DNA of 7,127 nucleotides from Bacteroidota bacterium (GTDB lineage Bacteria; Bacteroidota; Bacteroidia; Bacteroidales; JAAYUG01): positions 1-7,127 of the forward strand of contig JAKAMP010000141.1 of the NCBI GenBank assembly GCA_021812865.1. Reading direction: 5' to 3'. The number at the start of each line of letters is the position of its first letter. Within the stretch, counting starts at the first letter, position 1. The notes below the pieces were generated by a model, which saw only the letters and a list, made by a program, of their open reading frames with translations, was not told the DNA's origin and made no database searches. The position numbers and the translations under genes are program-made. Below, piece by piece: positions 1-6,537 of this stretch.

Positions 1-1297
1 CCACCTCCAGCCGGTCATAAGCATCCAGGTTGATGCCATTATAAATTACCCTGATCCTGTCGGGATTGATGAGTTGTGGATTGTTGGCAAGAATGGATCT
101 CTTGGTTTCTTCGGAGTTGGCAATCATACCGGTAAGGATGTGACCAAATAGTAACCGGTTGAGAAAACTGTCGCGGATCGGTATGGAAACTCCCCTGCTG
201 TATATTATATTAGGTACGCCGGCAAGAAAGGCAGCAATCCCGGCCACCTTCATGTCGGAAGGAAGATTCATCACTATGGTCATGACTCTTTCCCTGATAA
301 ACAGTCGCTTCAGCCTAATGAGTTTGAAAGGATTCAGAAAGCTGAGATTTGAAACCTGTACAGGGAATACCTTCATGTTGCCTTCACTCATCCGTTCATA
401 CAACGCGCTTTTCCGGTTGGTCACCATCATCGCTTTGTGGCCTCCCTGCTGTATGCGGGTGGAAATGTCGAAATACCATTTCTCCCCTCCCCCCCAGGTT
501 ACGGAAGAATTGAAGAAGCAAACGGTCTGCAGGGCTTCTTTTTTTCTTTCCATCATCAGCCAGCGCAGCTTCACGTATTTCAGGAAGGTTTCGAAGGCTG
601 AATTCCTGCAGACAATCAGGCCGTAGAAGCCGTCGAGGAACCCGCCCCTGAGAAAATAATCCCTGAAGAATCGCCAGAGGGGACTTACAAATATCCTGAA
701 GTAGCCAGAGGTTCTGCCATTTTCATAATAATTCGCAGCAATGATATCGGTGTACCGGTTGATCCGGTCAACGTGGTCATGAATCGATTCATAGGAATAA
801 TGATACAGCCTACCCCTGAGTCTTTTCCGCTTTGATCCCTTGTAGAGGATAAACACATCATGAGGATTCACTCCCCCCCAGCGCCCTTTCCGGCTGTCCC
901 ACAGGCGCAGCTTGCGCGACGGGTACCAGCTTGAAAACCTGATCCATTTTCCGCAATAGGAAGTGAGCCTGCTGAAGTTGTACCCGTCGGCATCCCAGTG
1001 ATTCTTTACTTTCAGGATTGATTCTCTCAGTTCCGGGGAGATTTCCTCATCGGCATCGAGCGAGAGAATATGAGGATACAAAGCCTGGGTAATGGCGAAA
1101 TTTTTCTGCTGGATGTGACCGACAAACTTGTTCTGCACGAAGCGCGCACCGAGGGACTGGCATATTTCCCTGGTCCTGTCGGTGGAATACGAATCTACCA
1201 CCACGATGTCATCGGCAATCTCTTTCACAGAGAGGATGCATCGTGCAATGTTTTTTTCCTCGTTGAAGGTAATAATGACGACGGATAATAGCGGCAT
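1..1297 (-). CDS. Fused glycosyltransferase: GT2 (WaaE/KdtX-like) plus GT-B (GT4-like), 3' end outside window
   Basis: The frame is open for 432 codons from the ATG at 1297 to the left edge, so the C-terminus is missing. Residues 1 to about 250 form a family 2 glycosyltransferase. They start with the typical MPLLSVVIITFNEEKN strand and nucleotide-binding loop, followed by VVVDSYSTD (D35) and a DxD-type metal site, LSLDADEE (D81, D83). The HDHVDRINRYTDI stretch (about 173-185) resembles the WaaE/KdtX group that adds sugars to the lipopolysaccharide core. From about residue 257 a second enzyme begins: the hydrophobic strand TVCFFNSSVTW, the GGGEKW loop (269-274), then IANSEETKRSIL (392-403) and RIRVIYNGINL (414-424). 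These are typical of the N-terminal half and interdomain hinge of GT4 enzymes. The start lies 8 bases after the murF-alr stop, so the two are probably co-transcribed. A role in lipopolysaccharide or surface glycan assembly at the inner membrane is inferred; donor and acceptor sugars are unknown. The domain junction is next to homopolymer runs, so a sequencing indel joining two genes should be excluded. Confidence 0.87.
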   Translation of the reverse strand, partial: MPLLSVVIITFNEEKNIARCILSVKEIADDIVVVDSYSTDRTREICQSLGARFVQNKFVGHIQQKNFAITQALYPHILSLDADEEISPELRESILKVKNHWDADGYNFSRLTSYCGKWIRFSSWYPSRKLRLWDSRKGRWGGVNPHDVFILYKGSKRKRLRGRLYHYSYESIHDHVDRINRYTDIIAANYYENGRTSGYFRIFVSPLWRFFRDYFLRGGFLDGFYGLIVCRNSAFETFLKYVKLRWLMMERKKEALQTVCFFNSSVTWGGGEKWYFDISTRIQQGGHKAMMVTNRKSALYERMSEGNMKVFPVQVSNLSFLNPFKLIRLKRLFIRERVMTIVMNLPSDMKVAGIAAFLAGVPNIIYSRGVSIPIRDSFLNRLLFGHILTGMIANSEETKRSILANNPQLINPDRIRVIYNGINLDAYDRLEV

Positions 1298-1305
1298 AAA
1301 CAAAA

Positions 1306-3768
1306 TTATTCCTGGTAATATACTCGGTTCACTCTCCCTGAAACAGATGTCAGAATCTCATATGGAATGGTATTCAACTTCCTGGCCAGGTCATTCACCG
1401 GCAGGCTGTCACCGAAGATGATCACCTCGTCACCCTCTTTGGCATCGATGCCGGTAATATCGATCATGCACATATCCATGCAGATGTTGCCAACCGTGGG
1501 CGCTAATTTGCCATGAACAAGAAAGCCGGCGGCTCCTTTTCCCAGCCTCCTGTCCAGTCCGTCGGCATACCCGATAGGGACAGTGGCTACGCGGGTATCT
1601 CTCTCTGCCTTGAAAGCCCTGTTATATCCCACCGTATCGCCCTGTTTCACTCTGTGAATCTGAGAAATAAGGCTTTTGAGTGTACCAATCTGCCTGAGCC
1701 GGGCATGACTGCTTGTGCTGATGCCATACAGACCAATGCCTAAACGCACCATATCGAACTGGGCATCGGGAAATCTTTCTATTCCTGCCGAATTAAGGAT
1801 ATGCCTTAGAAAAGGATAAGGAAGGGCCTGGCGCAGAATACCGGTCATATGTTCAAACCGTTCAATCTGCCGATGGGTGAAGGCATCTTCAGCCGGATCT
1901 TCGCTTGCCACAAGATGCGAAAATACCGAACGAACCCTTAGGCGACCGGCAGTATTCAACAAGGTATGCAGGCTCTCCATTTCTTCCTCCTCAAACCCGA
2001 GCCGGTGCATGCCCGTATCGAGCTTGATGTGCACCGGGAAATCCTTTGTCCCCCGCAAAGTAAGAAAATGTATGAACTGCTCCAGCAGGCCCTGGCTATA
2101 TATTTCCGGTTCTAAGTCATAGTCGGCAATGGCTTCAAATGAGCGTACTTCAGGATTCATCACCATAATGGGCAGCCTTATCCCTGCTCTCCGCAGTTCA
2201 ACTCCCTCATCGGCATAAGCCACGGTAAGGTAGTCGATCTTGTGAAACTGAAGCATATTGGCGATCTCGAAGGTGCCGCTGCCATAGGAAAGGGCTTTCA
2301 CCATAGCCATCATGCGGATTCCCGGTTTGAGGAGCGAGCGGTAATAGTTGAGGTTGTTCACCATGGCATTCAGGTTGATTTCAAGCCTGGTGGCATGCGT
2401 TTTCAACTCAAGCGCCTCAACGATCCTCTCGAACATGAATGTGCGCGCCCCTTTGAGCAGGATCGCCTCATTCATGAATCGGGAAGCCGAATAACGCTGC
2501 ATAAACTCATCCGTACTGGCATAGCATTTTGGCGAAGGAAAAAGAGAGGCGTACCGGCTAACCGAGGGGCCAATACCGATGAACCGGCTGATTCCTTTTG
2601 AACGAACCAGATCGGCCACCTCCCTGTATAACTGGTTTTCCGGTTTCCCGGATTGTAAAATATCTGAAAGAATAAGGGTTTTATTGGGATTCTGGTTCTG
2701 CTGGAGCAGGAAATCGAGCGCAACAATGAGTGATACGAAGTCGGAATTGTAGCTATCGTTAATGAGTGTGCAGGAATTGATGCCTTTTTTCAGTTCGAGC
2801 CGCATGGCCACCACGGGGAGTGTGCGGAACCGGCCTGACACCTCCTCCGTAAAGAGATTCATCTGCTGCAGGAGGAGCCAGCAATGAACGGCATTTTCAA
2901 CCGAAGCATCATCGCTGAAGGGAATGGTAATTTCTGCCTGCTGTTCCTTATATTTCCCTCTTATGGTGGTATAGGCCGTCTTTTTCTCAGTCAATACAAT
3001 CTCCATCTCGGCCCCGGGATTCCGTGACCAGCGCACCAGCTGGGTGGAGGTATGAGCAAATGCCTCGCGGATAAGGCGATCATTGAATTCATTGTCGCTG
3101 CAATAAACAAGGGTTCTGGCGTTTCTGAACAAAACCAGCTTTTCCCGGAGCTTTTGCTCGTGACTGGAAAAGTTTTCCTGGTGTGCCTCACCCAGATTGG
3201 TAAACAGCCCAATATCTGGCTGCAGCACCTTCTCAATTCTTTCCATTTCGCCGGGTCGGGAAATTCCTGCCTCGAAAATACCGAGCTCCGAACCAGGTTC
3301 AAGCAGAAGTACCGACAGGGGAACCCCAACCTGTGAGTTGTAGCTCTTGGGACTTCTCACGATCTGCCGGTCACTGTCAATCAGGTAGGCCAGCCATTCT
3401 TTCACAATGGTCTTTCCGTTGCTCCCGGTAATCCCCACAACGCGCGCCTGGTGATGTTTCCTGTGATAGGCTGCCAGCGATTGCAGTGCTTGCATGGTAT
3501 CCCGTACAAGGATGAAATTACCCCCGCCGCTTACCAGGCTTGCTTCGGGTGGTTCACTTACAAGGAAATGACGCACACCCAGTTCAAACAGCTCGGATAT
3601 AAACCGGTGCCCGTTGTGTCGTTCTCCCTTCAGGGCAATGAAGAGCGACTCTTCCGATTTTACGGGACTCCGGCTGTCGGTAAACACGGAATGAATCATT
3701 CCTTTTCCTTCTCCCTCCAGCTTGCCAGAGACTATACGGGCTATTTCTGAAAAAACATAGAATAGCAT
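1306..3768 (-). CDS. murF-alr: Bifunctional UDP-MurNAc-tripeptide:D-Ala-D-Ala ligase / alanine racemase (MurF-Alr fusion)
   Basis: This is an 820-residue two-enzyme protein of the cytoplasm. Residues 1 to about 455 are MurF, which joins D-Ala-D-Ala to UDP-MurNAc-tripeptide using ATP. It has the ATP loop GITGSNGKT (112-120), EAGIS (166-170), TNLGEAHQENF (190-200), the DSYNS motif (338-342) and LLKGAR (437-442). Residues from about 460 to 820 are a PLP-dependent alanine racemase that makes D-Ala. The PLP lysine is K491 in VKALSYGSG, HIKLDTGMHRLGF lies at 580-592, and the second catalytic base is probably Y715 in VGYNRAF. PIGYADGL (731-738) and GNICMDMCMID (760-770) complete the fold. Each half is close to the length of the stand-alone enzyme and no key residue looks lost. 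The fused form is well known in Bacteroidota. The ATG at 3768 is fixed by an in-frame TAA five codons upstream (3784-3786). No clear Shine-Dalgarno site precedes it. The glycosyltransferase gene follows 8 bases after the stop. Confidence 0.97.
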   Translation of the reverse strand: MLFYVFSEIARIVSGKLEGEGKGMIHSVFTDSRSPVKSEESLFIALKGERHNGHRFISELFELGVRHFLVSEPPEASLVSGGGNFILVRDTMQALQSLAAYHRKHHQARVVGITGSNGKTIVKEWLAYLIDSDRQIVRSPKSYNSQVGVPLSVLLLEPGSELGIFEAGISRPGEMERIEKVLQPDIGLFTNLGEAHQENFSSHEQKLREKLVLFRNARTLVYCSDNEFNDRLIREAFAHTSTQLVRWSRNPGAEMEIVLTEKKTAYTTIRGKYKEQQAEITIPFSDDASVENAVHCWLLLQQMNLFTEEVSGRFRTLPVVAMRLELKKGINSCTLINDSYNSDFVSLIVALDFLLQQNQNPNKTLILSDILQSGKPENQLYREVADLVRSKGISRFIGIGPSVSRYASLFPSPKCYASTDEFMQRYSASRFMNEAILLKGARTFMFERIVEALELKTHATRLEINLNAMVNNLNYYRSLLKPGIRMMAMVKALSYGSGTFEIANMLQFHKIDYLTVAYADEGVELRRAGIRLPIMVMNPEVRSFEAIADYDLEPEIYSQGLLEQFIHFLTLRGTKDFPVHIKLDTGMHRLGFEEEEMESLHTLLNTAGRLRVRSVFSHLVASEDPAEDAFTHRQIERFEHMTGILRQALPYPFLRHILNSAGIERFPDAQFDMVRLGIGLYGISTSSHARLRQIGTLKSLISQIHRVKQGDTVGYNRAFKAERDTRVATVPIGYADGLDRRLGKGAAGFLVHGKLAPTVGNICMDMCMIDITGIDAKEGDEVIIFGDSLPVNDLARKLNTIPYEILTSVSGRVNRVYYQE

Positions 3769-3820
3769 CTTGATCAGACTGATTTAACCAATATTGCATT
3801 TCCCCAAGGCCTGGCGGTAT

Positions 3821-3838
3821 ATGAGACCGGTGACTCAT
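3821..3838. repeat. Inverted repeat in the murF-alr leader
   Basis: ATGAG (3821-3825) and CTCAT (3834-3838) are inverted copies flanking eight bases that contain the palindrome ACCGGT (3826-3831). It lies between the candidate murF-alr promoter and the start codon, so it could be an operator or a small leader hairpin. The arms are only five bases long and the function is not shown. Confidence 0.3.
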
Positions 3839-3883
3839 AATTCTCCCCTGGCATGAAAAATGTTATATAAATACTTAATTTTA

Positions 3884-3891
3884 CAAAAATA
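3884..3891 (-). promoter_or_regulatory. Candidate -7 promoter element for murF-alr
   Basis: Read on the minus strand this is TATTTTTG, an exact match to the Bacteroidota -7 consensus TAnnTTTG. It would place the transcript start near 3877 and give a leader of about 110 bases before the ATG at 3768. I see no good TTG element at the usual distance upstream, and the region is A+T rich, so a chance match is possible. Confidence 0.35.
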
Positions 3892-3922
3892 AGCAAAGCT
3901 ATTCTTCTTTTAATTATCAGCC

Positions 3923-4693
3923 ATGGAGTTTACAAGCACACTGCAGTCGGCTCTATTTGAAATCCAGGAGGTGAAAGATTTACTTACCCGCTTCATGGAA
4001 AAGAAAGAACTGTCGAAAATTGAAATAGACCTTGCCATGTCAAAGATGAGGAATATTTATGAATTGCTCCTCATCCTCGAAAAGCTTGGATATAAAACAG
4101 AAGGTGCGCCTACAGAGAAGGGGGCTACGGTGCAAGCCGGTCAGAAAGTACCCGGGGAACCAGTGGTTGGTATGGCAAAAACCGTGAAACAGACTGTTTC
4201 TGCCGAGAAAAAGGCCGTAAAAAAGCAGGCTCCGCCAGTTGAAGAGGAAGAAATTGAAATGAAAGCCCCTGCAAAATTCGAAACCAGGCCGGTTCAGGAG
4301 CAAGCAAAATCTGTGGGAGAGACTTCCGGAAAGACTAAAAAGCCGGAGATCATTGCCGAAAAGCTTGGATCCCAAACTAAAATGCTTCATGATGTTTTAT
4401 CGGAAACGGCCAACTCGGGACATAAAGACCTCTCTTCGATACATCAGTCAAGACCCATCAAAAACATAGAAGAAGCCATCGGTATCAATGACAAGTTCCT
4501 GTTTATCAAAGAACTATTCAGCGGAAACGCAGAGGCATACAGAGAAGCCATTGATTACCTGAACCGTGCTGCCGATTTCAACACAGCCTATCAGTATATC
4601 GAGCATCATTTTGAATGGGATATGGAAAGTGATGCGGCACAAAAGCTGCTCGACCTGGTAAGAAGAAGGCATATTTCCGCCCAACATGAGTAA
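3923..4693 (+). CDS. Conserved-looking protein of unknown function with charged linker, upstream of rsmI
   Basis: This is a 256-residue protein with no signal peptide or membrane segment, so probably cytoplasmic. Three parts can be seen. Residues 1-58 look like two amphipathic helices (EIQEVKDLLTRF and SKMRNIYELLLILEKLGY). Residues 60-140 form a low-complexity linker rich in Lys, Glu, Ala and Pro, likely disordered. Residues 141-256 form a helical C-terminal part whose most specific stretch is IEEAIGINDKFLFIKELFSG (182-201), followed by EAYREAIDYLN and a tail of charged helices. I recall similar C-terminal regions in uncharacterised Bacteroidota proteins but cannot name the family. The ATG is the first after an in-frame TAA at 3911-3913, and no Shine-Dalgarno site is visible. 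The last eight bases overlap rsmI (ATGAGTAA), which suggests translational coupling and a shared transcript. A link to ribosomes or translation would be inference from position only. Confidence 0.88.
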   Translation: MEFTSTLQSALFEIQEVKDLLTRFMEKKELSKIEIDLAMSKMRNIYELLLILEKLGYKTEGAPTEKGATVQAGQKVPGEPVVGMAKTVKQTVSAEKKAVKKQAPPVEEEEIEMKAPAKFETRPVQEQAKSVGETSGKTKKPEIIAEKLGSQTKMLHDVLSETANSGHKDLSSIHQSRPIKNIEEAIGINDKFLFIKELFSGNAEAYREAIDYLNRAADFNTAYQYIEHHFEWDMESDAAQKLLDLVRRRHISAQHE

Positions 4694-5357
4694 GCTTATC
4701 CTGGTTCCCACTCCTATTGGAAATCTTGAAGACATAACTTTCAGGGCCTTGAGGGTACTGAAAGAAGCCGACCTGATCCTTTGCGAAGACACGCGCACAT
4801 CGCAGGTTCTGCTGAAGCATTATGATATCCAGAAACCGCTGAGAAGTTACCATAAATTCAATGAGCACAGGTCGGTCGGCTCCCTGCTCGATCTGCTCAG
4901 GAATGGACAAACCATTGCCCTGATCTCCGATGCCGGCACGCCCTCCATTTCCGATCCCGGCTTCCTTATCGTAAGGGAGTGCCTTAAGGAGAATATTCCC
5001 ATAGAATGCCTGCCGGGGGCTACTGCACTTATCCCGGCCCTTGCGGTGAGCGGGTTGCCCAGCGAGCGTTTTTGCTTCGAAGGGTTCCTTCCGCAGAAAA
5101 AGGGGCGCCATACCAGGCTCCAGGAACTGTCAATGGAAGAAAGGACCATGATCCTGTATGAGTCGCCTTTCCGTATAGCAAAAACCCTTGAAGAACTGGC
5201 CGCTGTGCTCGGTCCGGACCGCCAGGTATCGGTATCAAGGGAACTCACAAAAAAATTTGAAGAAACCATCCGGGGAACCCTGCAAGAAGTGGCCACCCAC
5301 TTCAAATCCTTTACGCCCAAAGGAGAATTCGTTATCGTGGTTGCCGGCAGAAATTAA
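4686..5357 (+). CDS. rsmI: 16S rRNA (cytidine1402-2'-O)-methyltransferase RsmI
   Basis: RsmI transfers a methyl group from S-adenosylmethionine to the 2'-OH of C1402 (E. coli numbering) in the decoding centre of 16S rRNA. The 223-residue protein shows the tetrapyrrole-methylase-type fold signatures in order: LVPTPIGNLEDIT (6-18), CEDTRTS (33-39), SDAGTPSISDPGF (81-93), the glycine-rich LPGATALIPALAVSGL (109-124), FEGFLP (131-136), YESPFR (158-163) and SRELTKKFEE (184-193). It is about 60 residues shorter than E. coli RsmI (286 aa) because it ends after the methylase domain at EFVIVVAGRN and lacks the small C-terminal extension. The catalytic core is complete. The start overlaps the end of the upstream gene by eight bases, so expression is likely coupled to it. 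No clear intrinsic terminator follows. Confidence 0.96.
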   Translation: MSKLILVPTPIGNLEDITFRALRVLKEADLILCEDTRTSQVLLKHYDIQKPLRSYHKFNEHRSVGSLLDLLRNGQTIALISDAGTPSISDPGFLIVRECLKENIPIECLPGATALIPALAVSGLPSERFCFEGFLPQKKGRHTRLQELSMEERTMILYESPFRIAKTLEELAAVLGPDRQVSVSRELTKKFEETIRGTLQEVATHFKSFTPKGEFVIVVAGRN

Positions 5358-5382
5358 CCCCTGATCAGTTTCTTTCCTTTCT

Positions 5383-5398
5383 TGTACGAAAACGTACA
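5383..5398. repeat. Perfect inverted repeat TGTACG-AAAA-CGTACA
   Basis: Six-base arms TGTACG (5383-5388) and CGTACA (5393-5398) flank AAAA. It lies 25 bases after the rsmI stop and about 60 bases upstream of the -33 element of the next gene. The symmetry suits a dimeric DNA-binding protein. A role as rsmI terminator is less likely because no T-run follows on the plus strand. It is not present at the matching place upstream of the second paralog. Confidence 0.45.
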
Positions 5399-5413
5399 CA
5401 AGCCTTCACAAGC
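5397..5413 (+). repeat. Direct repeat CACAAGC, one helical turn apart
   Basis: CACAAGC occurs at 5397-5403 and again at 5407-5413, so the copies start exactly ten bases apart and would face the same side of the helix. They directly follow the inverted repeat and precede the GTTCAAT box. This could be a tandem regulator site, but a seven-base repeat may also arise by chance. Confidence 0.3.
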
Positions 5414-5459
5414 GTTCAATACTTTGTTTTATCCGTTTCATGTATTTAATTATATTATA

Positions 5460-5486
5460 TTGATTTATAATTATTTACATACTTTG
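5460..5486 (+). promoter_or_regulatory. Probable promoter of the first secreted paralog
   Basis: TTG at 5460-5462 and TACTTTG at 5480-5486 are separated by 17 bases, close to the Bacteroidota -33/-7 arrangement (TTG and TAnnTTTG). The -7 box has one base fewer between TA and TTTG than the consensus. Transcription would start about 5492, giving a leader of about 50 bases. The sequence upstream (5440-5475) is almost pure A+T. The same spacing recurs upstream of the second paralog. Confidence 0.55.
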
Positions 5487-5528
5487 GCACATTTAATGTA
5501 AATTACTTGCCAAACAACAAACAATCCA

Positions 5529-5538
5529 CGGAGGATAA
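5529..5538 (+). promoter_or_regulatory. Strong ribosome binding site CGGAGGATAA
   Basis: GGAGG at 5530-5534 ends eight bases before the ATG at 5543 and decides that start over the TTG at 5507. The same ten bases occur at the same distance before the second paralog (6671-6680). No other gene in the window has such a site. Confidence 0.8.
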
Positions 5539-5542
5539 AACC

Positions 5543-6244
5543 ATGAGAACACAAAAAAACAACACCAGAAAACTGATCCAGAGTGTAGCCATTGCCCTGA
5601 TGATGCTTTCAGTAGCCAATGTGGCATCGGCCCAGAAAAACAGCAGACACCATAATCATTACCGCACCGATTTCATCAAGCAGATGGTGTATCAGCTGTC
5701 GAATGAAGTGATGGAAAAAACGGGTTTCATGAGGTATGCAAGGCAGACATCTAATGACAACCGTCAAGTGGTTCTGGCAAGCTATACCCTTCCCTTGACT
5801 TCAGGTTCCGTGGGTATTGAAAACGAAATGAATCTTCAGTCGCTTGAAACCGAACTTACTGCAGCGGTTGATGTATACAGCCCCGCCAAAATAGAGACAT
5901 CGGAAAACTGCGAATGCCAGGACGCTGAACTGGAAAACGCCATGATCCAGGCTGCTGCTCCTTACCATGCGACCAACCTCTCTTTCGAAGAATGCAATGA
6001 AACTGCTGAGCAGGAACTGGAATGCCTTCTTACCCAGGCTGTGAGCCCTTATACGCCTGCCGAATATGATAATTGTGACACAGAATCCTACCAGGACGAA
6101 CTGAACCTGAATATCAGCTCAGCCTTCCAGCCCTACCAGCCCGGCGACTATGCCATGGAAATCAACAGCAACGACAGAATCAATGTTGAAGATCCTCTTG
6201 AACAGGCCATGATCGCCGCTGCAGGCTTACTGGTAAGATACTAA
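5543..6244 (+). CDS. Exported acidic repeat protein, unknown family (first of two tandem paralogs)
   Basis: This is a 233-residue protein of a family I do not recognise. Residues 1-30 are a signal peptide: a basic start (MRTQKNNTRK), a hydrophobic core (VAIALMMLSVANV) and a likely cut after ASA before Gln31. There is no lipobox cysteine, so it should be periplasmic or secreted. Residues 39-56 form a block shared with the next gene (HYxxDFIxQMVYQLSxEV). The rest holds five imperfect repeats starting near L101, L130, L159, L187 and L219. Copies two to four show the pattern best (LENAMIQAAAPYHATNLS, LECLLTQAVSPYTPAEYD, LNLNISSAFQPYQPGDYA); the fifth is cut short by the C-terminus. From residue 92 on there are about 29 Asp/Glu against 3 Lys/Arg. 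Five cysteines lie at 123, 125, 151, 161 and 178. The start is set by a strong ribosome binding site. It has its own probable promoter and an intrinsic terminator, so it is likely monocistronic. Function is unknown. Confidence 0.88.
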   Translation: MRTQKNNTRKLIQSVAIALMMLSVANVASAQKNSRHHNHYRTDFIKQMVYQLSNEVMEKTGFMRYARQTSNDNRQVVLASYTLPLTSGSVGIENEMNLQSLETELTAAVDVYSPAKIETSENCECQDAELENAMIQAAAPYHATNLSFEECNETAEQELECLLTQAVSPYTPAEYDNCDTESYQDELNLNISSAFQPYQPGDYAMEINSNDRINVEDPLEQAMIAAAGLLVRY

Positions 6245-6286
6245 TCAGCGTTCTCTCATCCAATATATCCTCCTCCTTTACTGATA

Positions 6287-6318
6287 ACCCGGATGCCAGG
6301 CACCCGGGTACTTTTTTT
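6287..6318 (+). terminator. Intrinsic terminator after the first secreted paralog
   Basis: ACCCGG (6287-6292) pairs with CCGGGT (6304-6309). After one A-C mismatch, TGC (6294-6296) pairs with GCA (6300-6302), leaving a three-base loop. Seven T residues follow at 6312-6318. The hairpin starts 42 bases after the stop codon. It is a textbook G+C-rich stem with a T-run and should separate the first paralog from the second. Confidence 0.85.
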
Positions 6319-6537
6319 AACCTTTCAGATACAACCCTGGCCGCATGCCTTATCATAATTTTCAACGGCAGTTTCCAAAACTTGCCAGCTGTTTTCCCGG
6401 ATTGAAGGAATCCCGTCCCGATCGCCACTATGCCCTATTTTTATGCATCCGGGGAAACGATTTATAACGCATATCATTATTCATCAAGCTATTACACAAG
6501 GATATTAATTTTCATCTTCTCTCAGGAATGTTCGTCT

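Larger units (their letters stand above)
3769..3922. promoter_or_regulatory. Divergent intergenic region between murF-alr and the 256-aa gene
   Basis: This 154-base gap separates two genes transcribed away from each other, so both promoters should lie here. The half nearer the plus-strand gene is very A+T rich (about 3852-3915). The half nearer murF-alr is more G+C rich and holds small inverted repeats. In-frame stops bound both starts: TAA at 3784-3786 on the minus strand and TAA at 3911-3913 on the plus strand. Neither gene has a convincing Shine-Dalgarno site. I could not assign a promoter to the plus-strand gene. Confidence 0.6.

Noticed and set aside
159..626. 155-codon plus-strand frame opposite the glycosyltransferase gene
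   Set aside because: It lies wholly antisense to a well-supported coding frame and has no domain or ribosome binding site of its own.
3584..3838. 84-codon minus-strand frame beginning with ATG after a GGGGAG site
   Set aside because: The start site looks acceptable, but most of the frame overlaps murF out of phase and the protein looks like a frame shadow rich in Arg. A leader peptide cannot be fully excluded.
4578..5111. 177-codon minus-strand frame opposite rsmI
   Set aside because: Antisense to the clear rsmI coding frame; no family features.
5361..5380. CTGATCAG palindrome followed by a pyrimidine-rich stretch as a possible rsmI terminator
   Set aside because: The palindrome has no loop, so it cannot form a usable hairpin, and the following bases are not a T-run.
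5420..5426. A second TACTTTG box as an alternative promoter of the first exported gene
   Set aside because: No TTG element lies at a suitable distance upstream, and the matching place before the second paralog does not keep the box.
5507..5542. Twelve-codon upstream extension of the first exported protein, starting at TTG 5507
   Set aside because: It would place the ribosome binding site inside the gene and bury the signal peptide; the ATG at 5543 has GGAGG at the right distance and gives a normal signal peptide.
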